A stretch of DNA of 64,000 nucleotides from Smittium mucronatum (GCA_001953115.1 LSSL01000213.1:1-64000), one strand, 5' to 3'; counted from the first letter of the stretch, positions 23,941-38,133 are shown. The notes: generated by a model not told the origin, from the sequence alone. Translations and numbers: made by a program.

Positions 23941-24479
23941 TTTGTTTATGTTATAAAATCAAGGTTAAAGTTGTATGCTTAAATAATGAGAATCGAAATT
24001 ACAAAACTATTTAACTCATTATTATATATCATATTCAAAACTGAAATTTTTTTTGAAGATAATATTGTTTATCTTAATCTAATTGGGTTTCTTTAAAAGA
24101 AAAAAAAATCCCGAATCACCATTTTCTATCTATATTTCATACAGTAATATCAATTTTCATAAACTGAGCTATTTTTTAATTAAAATTGGTTCATTATAAT
24201 ATTTCTCCAATTTCGATAGCAGTAGCCAGTTAAATGCATTTAGAGCAGATTGAATCTATCTATTTTCTGGTAATATTCATAAATCAACGGTAAATTTAAT
24301 CAGCGAATATATTAGCTAAAAATGAAAATCAAATTAAAACTCAGTCTATTTTTGCTAAAAATTCAATATTGATTTAAAATCCATAGATGACTAGTAATAC
24401 ATAATTTAGTATAAAAAAATACTTCATGTGAAAACTTATATAAAAATAAATTCCTTATTTATGCCTTTTTTTAAATCAA

Positions 24480-25050
24480 ACTCAGAAAAAGTGAATTCAA
24501 ATAAAAATCAAGTAAATTTAATTTAGAAAATATATATTCAAATAAAAAATAAGTAAAAATGAATTTGAATTAGGTGAAAAAGATTTGGAAAAAGTGCTAT
24601 CAATTAAAAAAAAAGTGAAAGCGAGTACGAATTAAGTGCAAAAATTTACAAAAAAAGTAAATTTTAATTCAAAAAAATTGAGTCTGAATTTGGTAAAACT
24701 AAATATTCAATAAGACTTCTAAATATAAAATTCCAAACATTTTAAGAGGATAGGGCGGGAAAAGTAGATTCGTGAATGTTCGATACTTTTTCCAATTCGG
24801 ATTCACTTTTTTTGAATTAAAAAAATACTTTTTTCGTAATTTTTTGCACTTAATATGTATTTGCTTTCACTTTTTTTTTAATTGATAGCACTTTTTGCGA
24901 ATTGAGTTCACTTATTTCGAATTAATTTTAACTTATTTTTCATTTGAATACATTTTTTCTAAATCTAATTTACTTCTTTTTTATTTGAATTCATTTTTTC
25001 CGAATCTGATTTAGAAAAGGTGAATTCAAATGAAAAATAAGTGAAAATTC
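24480..25050. repeat. Fold-back (imperfect palindrome) element, left-arm copy
   Basis: About 270 bp on each side of a centre near 24750-24780 are inverted relatives. The strings aaaaagtgctatcaatt, agtgaaagc, attaagtgcaaaa and ttaattcaaaaaaa recur in order on one strand and in reverse on the other. The centre is a small G+C-rich patch (gagg atagggcggg). The arms themselves consist of degenerate direct repeats of an aagtgaattcaaat-like unit. Confidence 0.65.
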
Positions 25051-25059
25051 ACAAATGGT

Positions 25060-26694
25060 AATTGATGTTTTTTTTAAAAATGATGGATTTCTTATTTAGT
25101 AATTATTAGAAAAAATTATCTCTCCTCTGTTCAAGTATTATAGGTTAGAAATTCAAAAAAAATAATCATACTATATATTATTAAGTACCAATAAAATTTT
25201 AATTTTAATTTTTCTTTTTCCTATCTCAAAAAACAAATTACTGAGATCTAAACCTGTAATTTTTAAACTATTAATTAACCAAGTAATTATTAAAAATAAT
25301 GATTTGTCTTAAAATTTTACTTTTACTGTTCGAATTTTAAAAAAATTAGTATAGAGGATTCATTAATAATGTAAATTTTGACATATTTACTATCTGAAGA
25401 TTTTAATAGCCCCTCTTTTTATATATTATTATTCAGCTTTATATTAATCAGGCATTTAAAGTCGAATCATACAATCAAAACAGAAAATTAACAATACAGA
25501 CCTAATTTTCACCATTTACAATAAAACTACACATTATGATTATTACTTAATATTATTTTCTCTTTATATAATGTTGGTTTTTTTTTTTTGTATATCAGTA
25601 CAAAAAAGTACTTTTAATAAAGCCATAATTATCTTAGCATTTAAATAATGGAAATTTTATTATTAAAAAAAACTATAATAAATAAAAAACTTACCTCGAT
25701 TAAATAAAATATGGTTTTATCTACATTAAAATAATACTAATCGTAAAAAAATCAGTCTGTAGATTTTTTTCCTATTTTTTCTGATAAGATAATAAAAATG
25801 AGTTTTAAAGAAGATAGAAATATTTTAAATTAATTATCTATATAATTTATCTTTTTATCAAATTTTAAATTTGATTAAAAATAAATTAATATAAATATCA
25901 TAGTGGTTTATAAAATTTAAATAAGATAAACTTCATCGATATTATTGAAATTTATCCATGAATAAAAATACCGGGTATTTACCCATGTATTATTATCATC
26001 CAAATTGGTTACTTTGTGGTTAGTAGACTTTACCAAAAATAAAATATACTTTTAAAAAGTTAAATACCGAAAATTTTATAATATGATACACAGTAGAGGT
26101 TGAAAAAAAATATAGAGGGGGTGCTGAAAAAAAAAACTGTTTATTGAAAATAATGGTGGAAATAGACGAGTTTTGATTTTGATTTTTAACATTAGTGGAT
26201 GATTTTATGTGTTAGATTTGCTATTGGTTTTTGTGAAGCACAAAAAAATAAACTGATAATGGTTTTTATATATTCAAAAAAATGATTATTGATATTGAAA
26301 TTAGATAAAAATAACAAAAAAACCAGTTTTCACTAAATCAAGACCGATTTATTCAAATTGATAGTCACTATGATAATACTTATAAAAAATATTTATCATA
26401 TAGAATTTTTCTTTTATAGAGACTTAATCAGATTTCGCAAAAAAATAATATTAAGAAATAAAAAATTATATAATTTTAGATAAAGACGACTCACTAAAAA
26501 ATTTTGATTTAAAATTTTTTATGTTAAAAAAACAAAAATGTCAAAATATCAAAATATCAAAAAAAGAAATTTTTAATATTATCTTGATTGAATAATAAAT
26601 GCTATATAAATCCCTGATTTTTTTTAAAGATTATAAAACTCAAATTAAATCCAATGTTTATAGAAAAAAAATTAAACTTTTTTATGGTATGTTA
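25060..26694. other. A+T-rich arm sequence without supported genes (left arm)
   Basis: Nothing recognised. Simple A/T-rich DNA with short hairpins; mirrored at 60385-62019. Confidence 0.4.
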
Positions 26695-26865
26695 CTAGAG
26701 ATATTTATATTGGTGGTTATTATATGTATATGTTGTAATTTTTACTAATCCTGTGGGATCATCACTACTGGGTTCGGTTTTTTTATCGTGGGCTTCAATA
26801 CCAGAGCGCTCTCCTGAGTCTTCTTGCTGAGGCGTAAGGGTCTTTTGGGAATTTCGTGTGTGCAT
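26695..26865 (-). CDS. Short ORF (56 aa), left-arm copy
   Basis: Mirror of 60214-60384. It begins MHTRNSQKTLTPQQEDSGER and continues with SGIEAHDKKTEPSSDDPTG, a hydrophilic, low-complexity-free composition that contrasts strongly with the flanking DNA. The local G+C is the highest in the arm apart from the tRNA genes. It could be a first exon: a GTAAAA string follows the DDPTGL codons. Not recognised. Confidence 0.3.
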   Translation of the reverse strand: MHTRNSQKTLTPQQEDSGERSGIEAHDKKTEPSSDDPTGLVKITTYTYNNHQYKYL

Positions 26866-27083
26866 GCTGTTAAAGTTAAGATCCGAAGCGTTGACTTATA
26901 ATTATAATGTGTATGATTAATTTTATATATATAATTTTTATTTTTATTTTTATGATTTTTCTGTTTATTTTTTTTTCCTGTTCCGTGGGTATAAAATGTA
27001 AGAGAATGAATATGTTTAGAATAAACCGAAATTTATTCTTTTCATGTCAAAATTTAAAGTAAAAGATGGAAATTGAGGTCGAT

Positions 27084-27206
27084 TCAAAAGAGTGTAAATT
27101 CTAAATTACTAACTATAATAAGTAGACGTCTTTGAAATTTCTTAGATACGCTAGATTTATTGATTCTTATTTTTCCATGCTCCTTCATTCTTTTGGAAGT
27201 ACTCAT
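27084..27206 (-). CDS. Short basic ORF (40 aa), left-arm copy
   Basis: Mirror of 59873-59995. ATG start; first residues MSTSKRMKEHGKIRINKSSV, strongly basic, resembling an N-terminal nucleolar or ribosomal-type tail only in composition. No family recognised. Confidence 0.22.
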   Translation of the reverse strand: MSTSKRMKEHGKIRINKSSVSKKFQRRLLIIVSNLEFTLF

Positions 27207-27855
27207 ATTTATATATAAAAGAAAAAAACAATATGAGAAAATAAAAGCTCCCTAGCGCGCTTTTCAAGTCTTAAAATCTTAAACCCTTGAAAACAAAGAA
27301 TAAACATCATCTTTATTTGCTATACACCCTCTCTTTACAGGAAGCTCTTTGTTTCTTAGTACTTTCGTTCCTTCTAATCATTTTTAATGCTTTATTCTAG
27401 TTGGTGATCTAATTTGCAGTAATTAATTGGTTGTGTAAAAGAAAGGGAATCTCTTTCTGTTCTTACACTTCTACATATATCATAAGTGTTTTTATGTATG
27501 AGCGCTATAACAGATGTCGGATTTTTTTTTTTTGATAAAATAAAACATTAATGAAATCATGAACAAAAAATGGTTTCATCAGGAAATTTCATAAAAACTA
27601 TTTTTGTTATGTTTTTTTTAAAAAAATAAATCACCATTTATAACTCAAATTCAAAAAAAGATCACATGATTGTAAAAAAAGTGAAAATTTTTGGTGAAAA
27701 TTTAGGATAAATTCTATTATAAGTAAAAATAAGCCGATAAAAAGTGATTCTAATTTTTAGAGTAAAATATTATTAACTAAAATAACTTTTTTATGTTCCA
27801 AAATTAATATCTCTGAGCTCAACGGCATCAGAAAACAATGAAAGCAAATAACCGA

Positions 27856-29329
27856 CTAATTTTCTTCATATTTCAGGTAAAACGAAAATATTATTCGTTT
27901 TTTTCCTTCAATTATTCTAATTGCCCACTGATTTTGGGAATAAACCACATTTGGATCTCTATTTTTTAAACCATGGTCATTGTAAAAAATTTCTTTTTTA
28001 TCGCCGACTTTATAGTACACCAAGCGTTATATATTGGATTAAGCATAAGTGAATATAGACCTATACATAATACTTGATCCCCTGAATATCTAGCAGTTAG
28101 ATAAGGAATTTAAACCTTATCCAATTTAAGATATTTTTGGGACACCGGGATGTAATTCAGAAATAATTCCAGCTATATTACAACGCGGATCCAATTAAAT
28201 GACTTTAAACTTTTATTTTACTATATTTTACCCAATGTAGTCAGATTAAAGTTTAGAAGATTATAACTTGATTGGGAGCAGACAAATAATGATAATTGAT
28301 AAGTGCCTTTAAAATTTTGATTTTTAATTTAGCCATTTTACGCTTATATATCTGAAATGATTACGCGGGTTGAAGAGCAACTAACAAAGGCTTATTAAGT
28401 GGAAGAGAAGCCATAAAAACAATGAAAGTCCCGATTTATAATAAAAATACAGTTTTATATCTTATTCAATATCCATTAAAATAAAATAAAGTAAAATAAA
28501 AGATTCGATTAAAATATTACTAAACTATATTAAAAACCTAAGTTCAATGTTAGAAAATTTTATTATGGATACAAAATCAGATACCCTATTTTGAAATGGG
28601 GAATTATCCGAAATAATTACACTGCTAGATAATAAAAGCCCAGATTGAAACACCTTTTCAATTAATCGAGCTATCCATCGGTTTCAATCCTCGGATTTAT
28701 ATATTTTCCTTTTTGTTTTAAAATTTAGAATCCCAAGTTGAAAGTTTTCAACTATCATGTTGATTTTAGGTCCTCTAGTTTTAGGTAGTTTAAAATCAAC
28801 AGAATTTTCATTTTTAGAACTTTCTCTGGATATAAGAATAAAAAAATTTAAATTAATTTCAACTATTTGGATTAAAAATTTCCCCATGCTAACCGAATAC
28901 AGATTTTTTTTTTGCTTAATCCTTTCTTTTTTTCTTGCGTTTAATGAATTCTTATGCGTAGGATCAATATGGGGCTGTTTTACAATAATTTTTTTGAAAT
29001 ATAAATACCTAATAATATTTTGCTGAAATAACAGAAAATAAAATTCATAAAAAAAAGTAATCCCGATAATTTTTTTAAAGCACTTTTTGGATTTTACTCT
29101 ATTTTTTTTATTGAAAAATTGGAATGAAAATCACATATTTATTTTTTGCTTTCCCTACTTACCCTTTAGCCATTTTTCAGAAAAGCTTTAGTAGATTTAA
29201 CCCAACTACATGCTGTTTATTGAGTATTTCATGGGAATTTATTAACTCAGAAAAATCCTCAACATTTTTCACTGATTGTATAATCTCACAGCTTATATTT
29301 TTTGAATGCGTTTTATACTTCCTTTTTAT
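27856..29329 (-). pseudogene. Gene-like block with intron-like gaps and in-frame UGA codons, left-arm copy
   Basis: Exact mirror of 57750-59223; see that entry for the exon-like segments. On this strand the segments lie at 29163-29329 and 28526-29099 (with UGA at 29177-29179 and 28684-28686), 28146-28194 and 27856-28007. The plus-strand frames at 28757-29026 and 29124-29333 are hydrophobic shadows of it. Unidentified. Confidence 0.3.
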
Positions 29330-30469
29330 TTAGTTAACAATATTTATTTCAGGTAAGATAATTTTAATTCGGATAAAGTTATTTGTTTGATGATTATTTT
29401 TTATTAAATATTTTAATCTGCCTATCTAATCACATTTTTTTGTTTCTTTTTTGCAAAAAATTTTTTTTTCGATATAATTTATTAGCAGTAGAATGGTGCT
29501 ATTTTAAAAAAAACAAATTTGAAATAGCTCAATATTTTTAATGCAGAATCAAGTTCTAATTATTGAATTGATTTTATAATTTTTCCTATTAAACGAGTAT
29601 TACTCCTAAATTTTGCATGGAGCTATTTAAAAATTAATAAATAAAACAGGATGTGCATTTTTGGATAATATAAAAGAGCTTTATTATTAAGAATTAAAAA
29701 AATATCAATATATTCAATATTAAAATATCGCTAATCTTTTTAACTTAAAATATAAACTTGTGTTAAAAATTTCGCATATATACTTTTTTTTTGCTACTCA
29801 TTATGTCTTATAATATTAGAATTTACTTTCCCAAATCAGAATTAATTTTTTTGGATTCAAGTTTACTTTTTTTAAAATTGAAATTAATTTTTTTTAATTT
29901 TTTTATAATTGTTATTAATTTTTTTGATTGAGTTGAAAATGGCTTAATCTTGCAATAATAAAAATTTATTAACCAAAAGTCTTTTAGAAAATTTAAATGT
30001 GATATTTAATAATTTAATTTGCATATTTTTATCCATATTTGGTCTTATAAGAGAATCAGGGCTCCCTTACCGATTATTTTCTCTTTCAAAAAAAAAACCA
30101 GTCAAAAAACTCCAATATATAAAAAAAAATAGAAAAAATTATACACATTTTTTATTTAATGTTAAAAAAATATAAAAAAAACGTTGATAGTTTCAAATAA
30201 CTCGAATAAAATTAAATTGAATTGAATTTTTTTTTTTCATATTAGATTTATATAACTAATAACTAGTGTATAAATACTTTTTTAAAGTAAAATGTGTCTT
30301 TAATCCCTTGCTTTTTTAAATTTTTTTAAACTTTAACTATTAGAAAAAAACCAAACTTATAATTGAAAAAATATTTTTTATAAATGAAATATTATGAATT
30401 GAAAATTGATTATACAAATAAATATAGCAATATAATTTTATTTTTAATTCTTTATTTTTAATTTTTTTA

Positions 30470-30676
30470 TTAAATAAAATAAGAAAATATAACAGAAATG
30501 CTAATATCAATGAATAATATCTCTGATTTATGATTGGCTTGATTTTTATTGTTTCTTATCATGTAATGGAGTTCAAAGTGAAAACATTGTTTTTTAAAAA
30601 AATCTATTTGAGATGCCGTTATTGAAAATAAGTAACAAAAATGAAATATTTTTATATGAAATTTAATATATATCAC
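30470..30676 (-). CDS. Unrecognised ORF (68 codons, no ATG start), left-arm copy
   Basis: Starts at GTG; mixed composition, for example ITASQIDFFKKQCFHFELHY. It could be an exon. Mirrored at 56403-56609. No domain recognised. Confidence 0.15.
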   Translation of the reverse strand: MIYIKFHIKIFHFCYLFSITASQIDFFKKQCFHFELHYMIRNNKNQANHKSEILFIDISISVIFSYFI

Positions 30677-33600
30677 TTTATTTCAGATTTATAATTTAAA
30701 TATTAAAAATAATCAAGGTTATATATCTTAAAAGCAAGCAAAATAATCAGTATTTTCATATTTTATGGGTAAATGTTGGTTGGTATATTTATATATTGTT
30801 GTTTAAAATATTATTATAAACCTATCACAGTCCAAATAAACTATTATTATTATTCCTAGAAGGTTTTATCTGCATTTCCCCCTTTATTTCGAGTAAATTA
30901 ATAGCCATAATGTTATCGAAAATATTTCTCATATTCAAAAAAGTTTAATAAGATCTAAATTTTATTTTTTACAAGCCTTAAACCATCGCATATAATAGGA
31001 TATTATGAGAAAAAAACTTTCGGGGAGTACTTAAAAATGATATTTAAAATTTGCAACTATGATTTCAACAATTTTTTTTATATTTTATTAAATACTAATT
31101 TTTTTAGATTCAGAAATAAGGATCATCGGGTAAAAGATAATAATAAAAGTTCAGTCTTTTTTGTATTTTTCTAATAAATTTCATATCAGATAGGGGATTT
31201 AAGATAAAGCTTTAAAAATAATTAGAAATTATTGCCCCAGGCGAAGAACTTCAGCTACACATAGAATATGTACATATTTCGTAAAAAATTAAAATGAGAC
31301 TCGAAATTGCTAATTTAATTCATAATTTTAAATATTTTCTTAATCTAAAAACAATCATGTAATTTTTTTTAGTAAAATCCTACTAATTTACTTTAAAAGA
31401 TGAAAATTTCTTATTACACATCATTTTTATCCAAATTTTCATAAAAATGCTATTTTTAAATTTAAATAGACCTAATTTCCTGCCTAAACCGTGCTGTTTT
31501 TTTTTTCTTTAAAATGGTAAGAAAAATGTTAAATTATATAAATAATAAAAAATCAGCACCATCTATTTTTTTTAATTTAACAAAAATAAAATAAAAAAAC
31601 TATTTTTGAAAATAACTCGTTAAATTTGTAAATAAAATCAAAATCCATTTTATTTTTTTATTGATTTAGAAAAGTTTTAATTCAGCCAAAAATAATTAAA
31701 TTTAAGCCTTATATTTGAAAAGCGAAATAAATTTCAAAATAAAAAATTTCTGTAAATAAATATAGTATTTTTTTTATTGAAGATTCCAATTATTTTTCAA
31801 TTTATTTTTTAGGATGAAATTATTATTTTTGTTATTAAACTCATTATTAGTTCGATTTAAATTATTTACTCATTATTCCAGTGATCTGTACTAAATTTTT
31901 CTAGACTGAGAGAAATTTCATATAACATATATTAAAGTAAAAATATTAAAAGTTTTTATTCTTTAATATATAAAATCTAAAGACTTGTATGCACGCAAAA
32001 TAAATGAAAGAAGCAATTTTTTTCATTTCTTTGAAATTTATAAATTTGAATTTATAACATTTTCATCTAGATCTGAACCGTTTAAAAATAAAAATAAAAC
32101 TTTTTAAAAATGATAATAAATCGCTTTACAAATCAAAATCTAACTCTCAAAAAGTCAAAATTTAACTTTTTGTACTCCGGATTTGGTTTTCTTTACTCCA
32201 TAGGCTCAAAAAAAAATCTGAAAAAATCGAAATAATCAATAATATAAAGTTATTTTTTTCATTTTATTTATCCCCCAGACAATAATAATGTAATTTTTTT
32301 AGTTAAATAAACATATAACTGATATATCCATAAAAATTTATCGTTTTTTTTTTTAACACATAAATAATAGTATCTTAGTCATAATTATCTTTTAATTAAA
32401 TCTTTACAGAGAAATTTTCAATTTAAATTTCAATGGAATAAATTATTATGGCTCAATTTACTTGCAAAACGTTCGATGGGGTTTAAGCGAAGTCCAAATT
32501 TTTAGTGCAAAAGTTTTAATTTTTAAAATTTGTAAAGTTCAACTTCGATTTATAAGAATTTTGATCATCTTTTTTAAAAGGTTCAGTTTATTTTGCGAAA
32601 GAATCCAATCAACTTTAATAAACCAAAACTGAAATATAAAAGTCCAGATTGAATTTTTAAATGGTTAAAACGAGGTTACTAATGATATAAAATGCTTAAA
32701 TATTGAAAATAATATGGAGAAATATTTTCAAAATTTTCATTTTTTATTTTTCGATATCATAATTAAAAATAAAGTAAAAAGCATTATGCGAGATTATGTA
32801 TTTACAGATATAAAAAAAATATGAATATTGAATATTTATTTACTATTATTGCCATAATAGATAATAAAATTTTATATAAAAAAATAATTAATTTTATATC
32901 GATTTCTAGGAAAATATATAGTTATTAATAAAAATATATATATATATTGCATCATATTAATATAATATGTTATTTTTTTTAAAAAAATGGTTTCGTTATA
33001 AGGAATTTAAAATCAAGAACTTATTATAACTTAGTTATAACTAAAAAAATAATTTCTATATATAAATAAATTGATAACCATTTAATTTAAATATTAAATT
33101 TTATAAATTTTTATTTTAGCTGTCTTGAAAATTATTTATGGATATTAATATTTTAGGTTTAATTAAGATAATTTTATGCAAGAATATGAAATAAAAAATT
33201 TTATTTACAAATAATTTTATATCTCAACAAATACACCAATATTAATAATTTTTTTTAAATTTTATGCTTTGATAAAAATGATTTTTAATGGAATTTGATA
33301 AAATTTTATAAAAAAGAATTTTATTTTTTTATTTTTAGAGTTTTACTTATTAACCAATAAATAAAAATTTATTCATAAAAAAAATTGCTATGTAAAAAAT
33401 ATAGGAAATTTTAAAATATTTAAATTTATGCAAATATTTGACCTTATATCATAACAATAAATGTATGGTTGGAGTTAAAAATAAGATAGAACTTAAAAGA
33501 AAGAGAAGTGTTAAAAAATCCGCCAACCCTCTAAAAAATAGATGCATTTAACTTTAAACAGAAATTTCCACCATCGAATTTAATAAAAATTCGTCAAAAA

Positions 33601-34521
33601 AATATTAAAATTGACCGAATTTCTTTTTAACGTGTTATATATATAAATGAAATTAAGAACAAAATAAATCAAAACATACACTAAAAATAAAATTTCAGTT
33701 TTATCATATATTCGAAATTAACAAAATATAAAATATAAAACAATAAAAATTTCCCCCCCTAAAACACTTTATTTTTTCATATGTTTATAGTTGATAACCT
33801 GCGTATAGTTTATAATTAATTTTTTATTATTTTTAGCAGGAATTTCAAAAAATGGATAAATAGAAAGAATTTTTTTTTTAATGGATCAAATCGAATCCAT
33901 AAAGCGGAACTGATACTAACAAAAAAAACGGCATTCTGAAAAAATACAATATTATATATTATAATTTTAAGAACAAAAAATATATACATAGAGGTAATGA
34001 AAATATAAAGATATAACTTTTTAGATTCAAAAAAAACACTCCAAACGCTTATTGCGATGATCGCTTACAAAATGGTACATTATTATATTTAGCTAATTAA
34101 AATAGCAAGTTTTATGGTGGCGATAAAAAGATATTGGGAATAAAAAGTGTTCTTTGTATAAAGGAATTGGGGTTGTTTATAGAGAAACTTATTGGTTAGT
34201 ATCTCATATAAATAAATAAAATAAAATAATTAGAAATTTAAATTTTTTGTGCTGAATGAACCATGCAGAAGGATTAAAATAAACCAAAATCTAGGCAAAT
34301 ATTTGATTATAAAAAAAAAATTCAGTGAAATACCAAAGTATTAATCAACAGTAAAAAGTCTTATTTAAAGGCTTAAAGTGTATCAAACATACATCTTGAT
34401 GCTATATATATATATTAAACGTTATTGGCTATCCTGTTTTTTTTATAGTGGCAAGTGCAAATGATAGAAAATTCTTTCCCAATGCGCTTGATTTGATCTA
34501 TATGAGAGTGAAAGTTCATTT

Positions 34522-34704
34522 TTATGGATCTTCCAAAAAAACAAAATAACTTATAGAAATATAATTATATACTTTCAAAATTAAAGATTTAATATACGAT
34601 TTTGCACCAAGTATAACAAATGCCATAAGAAAATTCAGCCAGAAAACTATCAGATTAAACTGTTGGTATACACATAAGAAGAAATATTGAAAATTAAATT
34701 TCAT
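34522..34704 (-). CDS. Unrecognised small membrane-type ORF (60 aa), left-arm copy
   Basis: A true ATG start; two hydrophobic stretches (LIVFWLNFLMAFVILG and a weaker C-terminal one). Mirrored at 52375-52557. A hydrophobic frame of this length is common in T-rich DNA, so support is weak. Confidence 0.15.
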   Translation of the reverse strand: MKFNFQYFFLCVYQQFNLIVFWLNFLMAFVILGAKSYIKSLILKVYNYISISYFVFLEDP

Positions 34705-37700
34705 AAAGGAAGCCCAAAATCAGTGAAATTATAAAGAAATATCTATTTAAAATACAAACTGAAAAAAATAGAGATATTTTTGGGTTATATTGGGATATTT
34801 TTTTAAAAAAATACTAGGAGTTCTAGGAAAAAAAGTCTCTTATATAATTTCTACATCAAAAATACTTTGAAATTTTTTTTGGTTGGTATGAAGATGCTAG
34901 AATTTTCGCACCGAACACGAATAACTAATTTTAAAGATTAAAATTGACTCTTTAAACTAAATTTTCGATTGTAAATCTTTAAAAATCTCAGAATTTATTT
35001 CAAAATTTGTTGAAATAGTTTAATATTTAGAAAAAGAAAACCCAGCTAAATTCTCCAATATGCTATATTCACCTAGAGATATTTTCTAAATCATGATTAG
35101 CAACATAATCTTAATAGATGGGATTAAATGTCGAAATATGGTTTTGTTAGCTATTAAAAATAAATTTAACTAAGAAATTATTAACAAAATTAGTTACAGC
35201 AATTATAGCAGTTTTATTCAGCTCAATGAAGATTTTATAAGAGCTTTAATTTTAACAGTCGATAATAACACGCTATACTTCAAATTTATTACATTTTCTA
35301 TTATAGATTTTTTGAAGATATATAAATTTATGAAGATTTGTTCGTATTTGAATGAGAAATAAAATGCTCTTTTTTATAGATTCAGGATTAATTAATAAAA
35401 AAATAAAGAGAGAAAGAAAATTAAAATAAAAAATTCTAATCTTAAACATTAACTAAATAAAAAAAAAATGCATTAAACAGTTTCAGTTATTATTAACACC
35501 ATTTTTATTTAATATATAATTATATCTACTAAATTAAAAGTTTTTAAATTAAAATTCATACAAAACAAAGCCACATGAAATTTTAATAAAATTTTGTTAA
35601 TTTACATAACTAGTGTTTAGAAAATTGGAATTTAAAAACTTATATTGTATTGCTATTAAGGGGATATTATAATATTCTGAATTTGATAAGGGGTATAATA
35701 TTGTTTAATTCAAATTCTTAAACATACACTATCGCTTTTTTATCATCAATGATATTTTTTAATCTCATCAAATTTTCTCATAAACTTTTACCGCTTCAAT
35801 AATACTAGATATATAAAAAAAATATAAAAATCAAATCAAATCAAATTTCCTTTAAAAAATGTGTATTTAAATATAAATACTTTTTAATTTTCGATTATTT
35901 ATTTAGATTTTATAGTTGTATTTCTTAAATGTGAATAGTAAAATTTGATACCAATAAAATTGATGCATATCTTAATTTATTATATCGCTCATTATATTTT
36001 TGGGGTTTTTAATGTCTTTTAATTTAATATGAGATTAATATAGATTATGTTTTATAAATGAGGATATGATTTTATACATATTTGACAGAGAGTTTCAAAA
36101 AAAAAATCCACTAAATAATCAGCGCTATTATTCGAAATCATAAAATTAAGTTAAATATTTATTAGCGCGTTGTTTTTCTCATTATAATAAAATCATTTTT
36201 TTAGTTTTAATACAAAAGAATAAAGATATAATAGGACTATTAGAATCAAATATTAAATTTAAAAACTTCCTTGATTTTTATAGAAACATTTGGATGGTAT
36301 TAAATAAAGAGAGCGAAGAATGTCTAATTACTTTATATTTTTGCTCATTATTCGTCTTTATTTCTAATTTTTAAACATTTTTTCGGTAAAATGTATTTTA
36401 CAGTAAATATAGTTATATTTGAACTAAGACTTAAAATTAAAATTAATAAACTCATATATTATTAGCTCTATCTTCGTAATATCAGTATAAACCTTTTTTA
36501 AATACAAGAATGTTTTATATCAACTATATTTAATTTCAAAAAGACTAAAATAACAATCATGTTTATATATTTTCCGTTTTATTAATATATCACGCAATAA
36601 AAGCTAATAAATATAAATTTTTTACTCCTCTTAAATTATAAATATTTTCGACACACACACATTAAATGAAAAAAATCAGTAAAAAGGCCAAGTAAATTTA
36701 TATAACCTAATTCAAAAAAATTATCTAAGATACGATAATAATTTATCACTGACTTTAAATCCAAAAATAGAAAAAATATAATGGATTTTATTCCAAAACA
36801 TTAATCATTAATAAATGTTAGCGTAAAAGTGTTCGCAGTTTTTTTTATTATGATTACCGGTTCTTTATTTAAGAAAAATCGAGGCTTCCAAATTTTACTT
36901 GAAATTTTGTATCGGAGAAATTCTTAATCCTTCTTTTCTTATTTTTTTTTAAAAAAACTTTGGATTAAAATTAATACACTGTCAGATTGAGCTATTTTTT
37001 TTAATTTTCAAGAGTTTAGCTGCAAAATAATAGCCAATAATGATTTAAATTTTAGATATTCAGACTCTAAAAATGATAAAAATACGAATAAGAATAATAA
37101 TATACAAAAATAAGTAGGATAATAAATTGGGGAATTTTTTAATAACAAAGAAAGCTTTTTTTATCTATAGAATATGCAGATTTATATGAAAGATGCCCGC
37201 GTCTATTTGAAATGGATTGACGAGAATTTTTTTTCAATAAATTTTTAGCCATATCTTCTAATTATGTTGTATTTTTTGAAGTGTTATAGCAACCAAAATC
37301 AAATAATGGGATATTTTTTTAAAAAAATAGTTGATAGAAATATGTTTGCGTTAGCATTATAATTTCTATTGAAGAATAATATTATAAATTTTTTCAAAAT
37401 AAGTGTAAGTTAATTAAATTTCCTTCTATCCCTTTTTTATAAAGAAAAATTCCAGCAAAATCCAACCTAAAATTAAAGTGAAATTTATATAGGGATATAA
37501 AAAAATAGACCCCTTAAAAGCACGGAAATTTTTGAAAACTTAGAATATATATATTTTTTCAACCCTTATTTCGAGTAAGCTAAACTTAAACTTATATATA
37601 TATAGTGAATATTTATCAAAATATAATCAGCAACCATAATATATGGAAAAAGAATAGGCTCTCATTAAAGAGTAATTTTTTTCTTAAAAGTGGGTTATAA

Positions 37701-38133
37701 ATTTAAAATATAACAAAAATTCTAAAAATATAGAAATGTTTTGAATTTATATATAATTTTCAACTAATATCTCTTAAAAAAACAAGTCTAAGAATAACAC
37801 TTTAGGCAGACTAATGATTAGCTCTAAGATTTAAATAAATAAAAATATCCAACAAGCCAAATATCGTGATATTTAGTAAACTCAAACCTTAGCTTTTTTG
37901 ATTATTTATAACCAATAAAAAAACCGAGAAAATCATTATTAGAAATAAGTTGCATTGAAAATATAAAGTAATTTCTAGACTCATCAACTGCTTAAAGAAA
38001 AATAACAGAGAAATATAACTAAATTTTATAAAATTGCTATAGGCAGCATAAAGCAATTACTTTCAATAAAATCCAGGCATATTGAATGTAGCTATAATTG
38101 CTATTAACTTGCAAAAGATAAATTGATGCCTTC

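Larger units (their letters stand above)
22350..24356. mobile_element. 2.0-kb element bounded by 300-bp inverted repeats
   Basis: 22350-22649 is the reverse complement of 24057-24356. Coordinates of matching bases sum to 46706 at both ends, and the stretches I compared between are the same. The interior is 1407 bp. The right-hand repeat is present again at 62723-63022 because it lies in the large inverted-repeat arm. This could be a DNA transposon with long terminal inverted repeats or a secondary inversion. No transposase motif or clear target-site duplication is visible. Confidence 0.6.
29334..38133. other. A+T-rich left-arm sequence, two doubtful ORFs
   Basis: About 8.8 kb of very A+T-rich DNA. 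It contains minus-strand open frames at 30470-30676 (68 aa) and 34522-34704 (60 aa), entered separately, plus T-run/A-run dyads near 32975, 34798, 36945 and 37313. No other gene or RNA recognised. Mirrored at 48946-57745. Confidence 0.4.

Noticed and set aside
28757..29026. Plus-strand hydrophobic ORF (89 aa) and 29124-29333 ORF, with their mirrors at 57746-58322
   Set aside because: They are antisense to the more protein-like, splice-consistent minus-strand block; hydrophobic shadows are expected opposite A/K-rich coding-like DNA.
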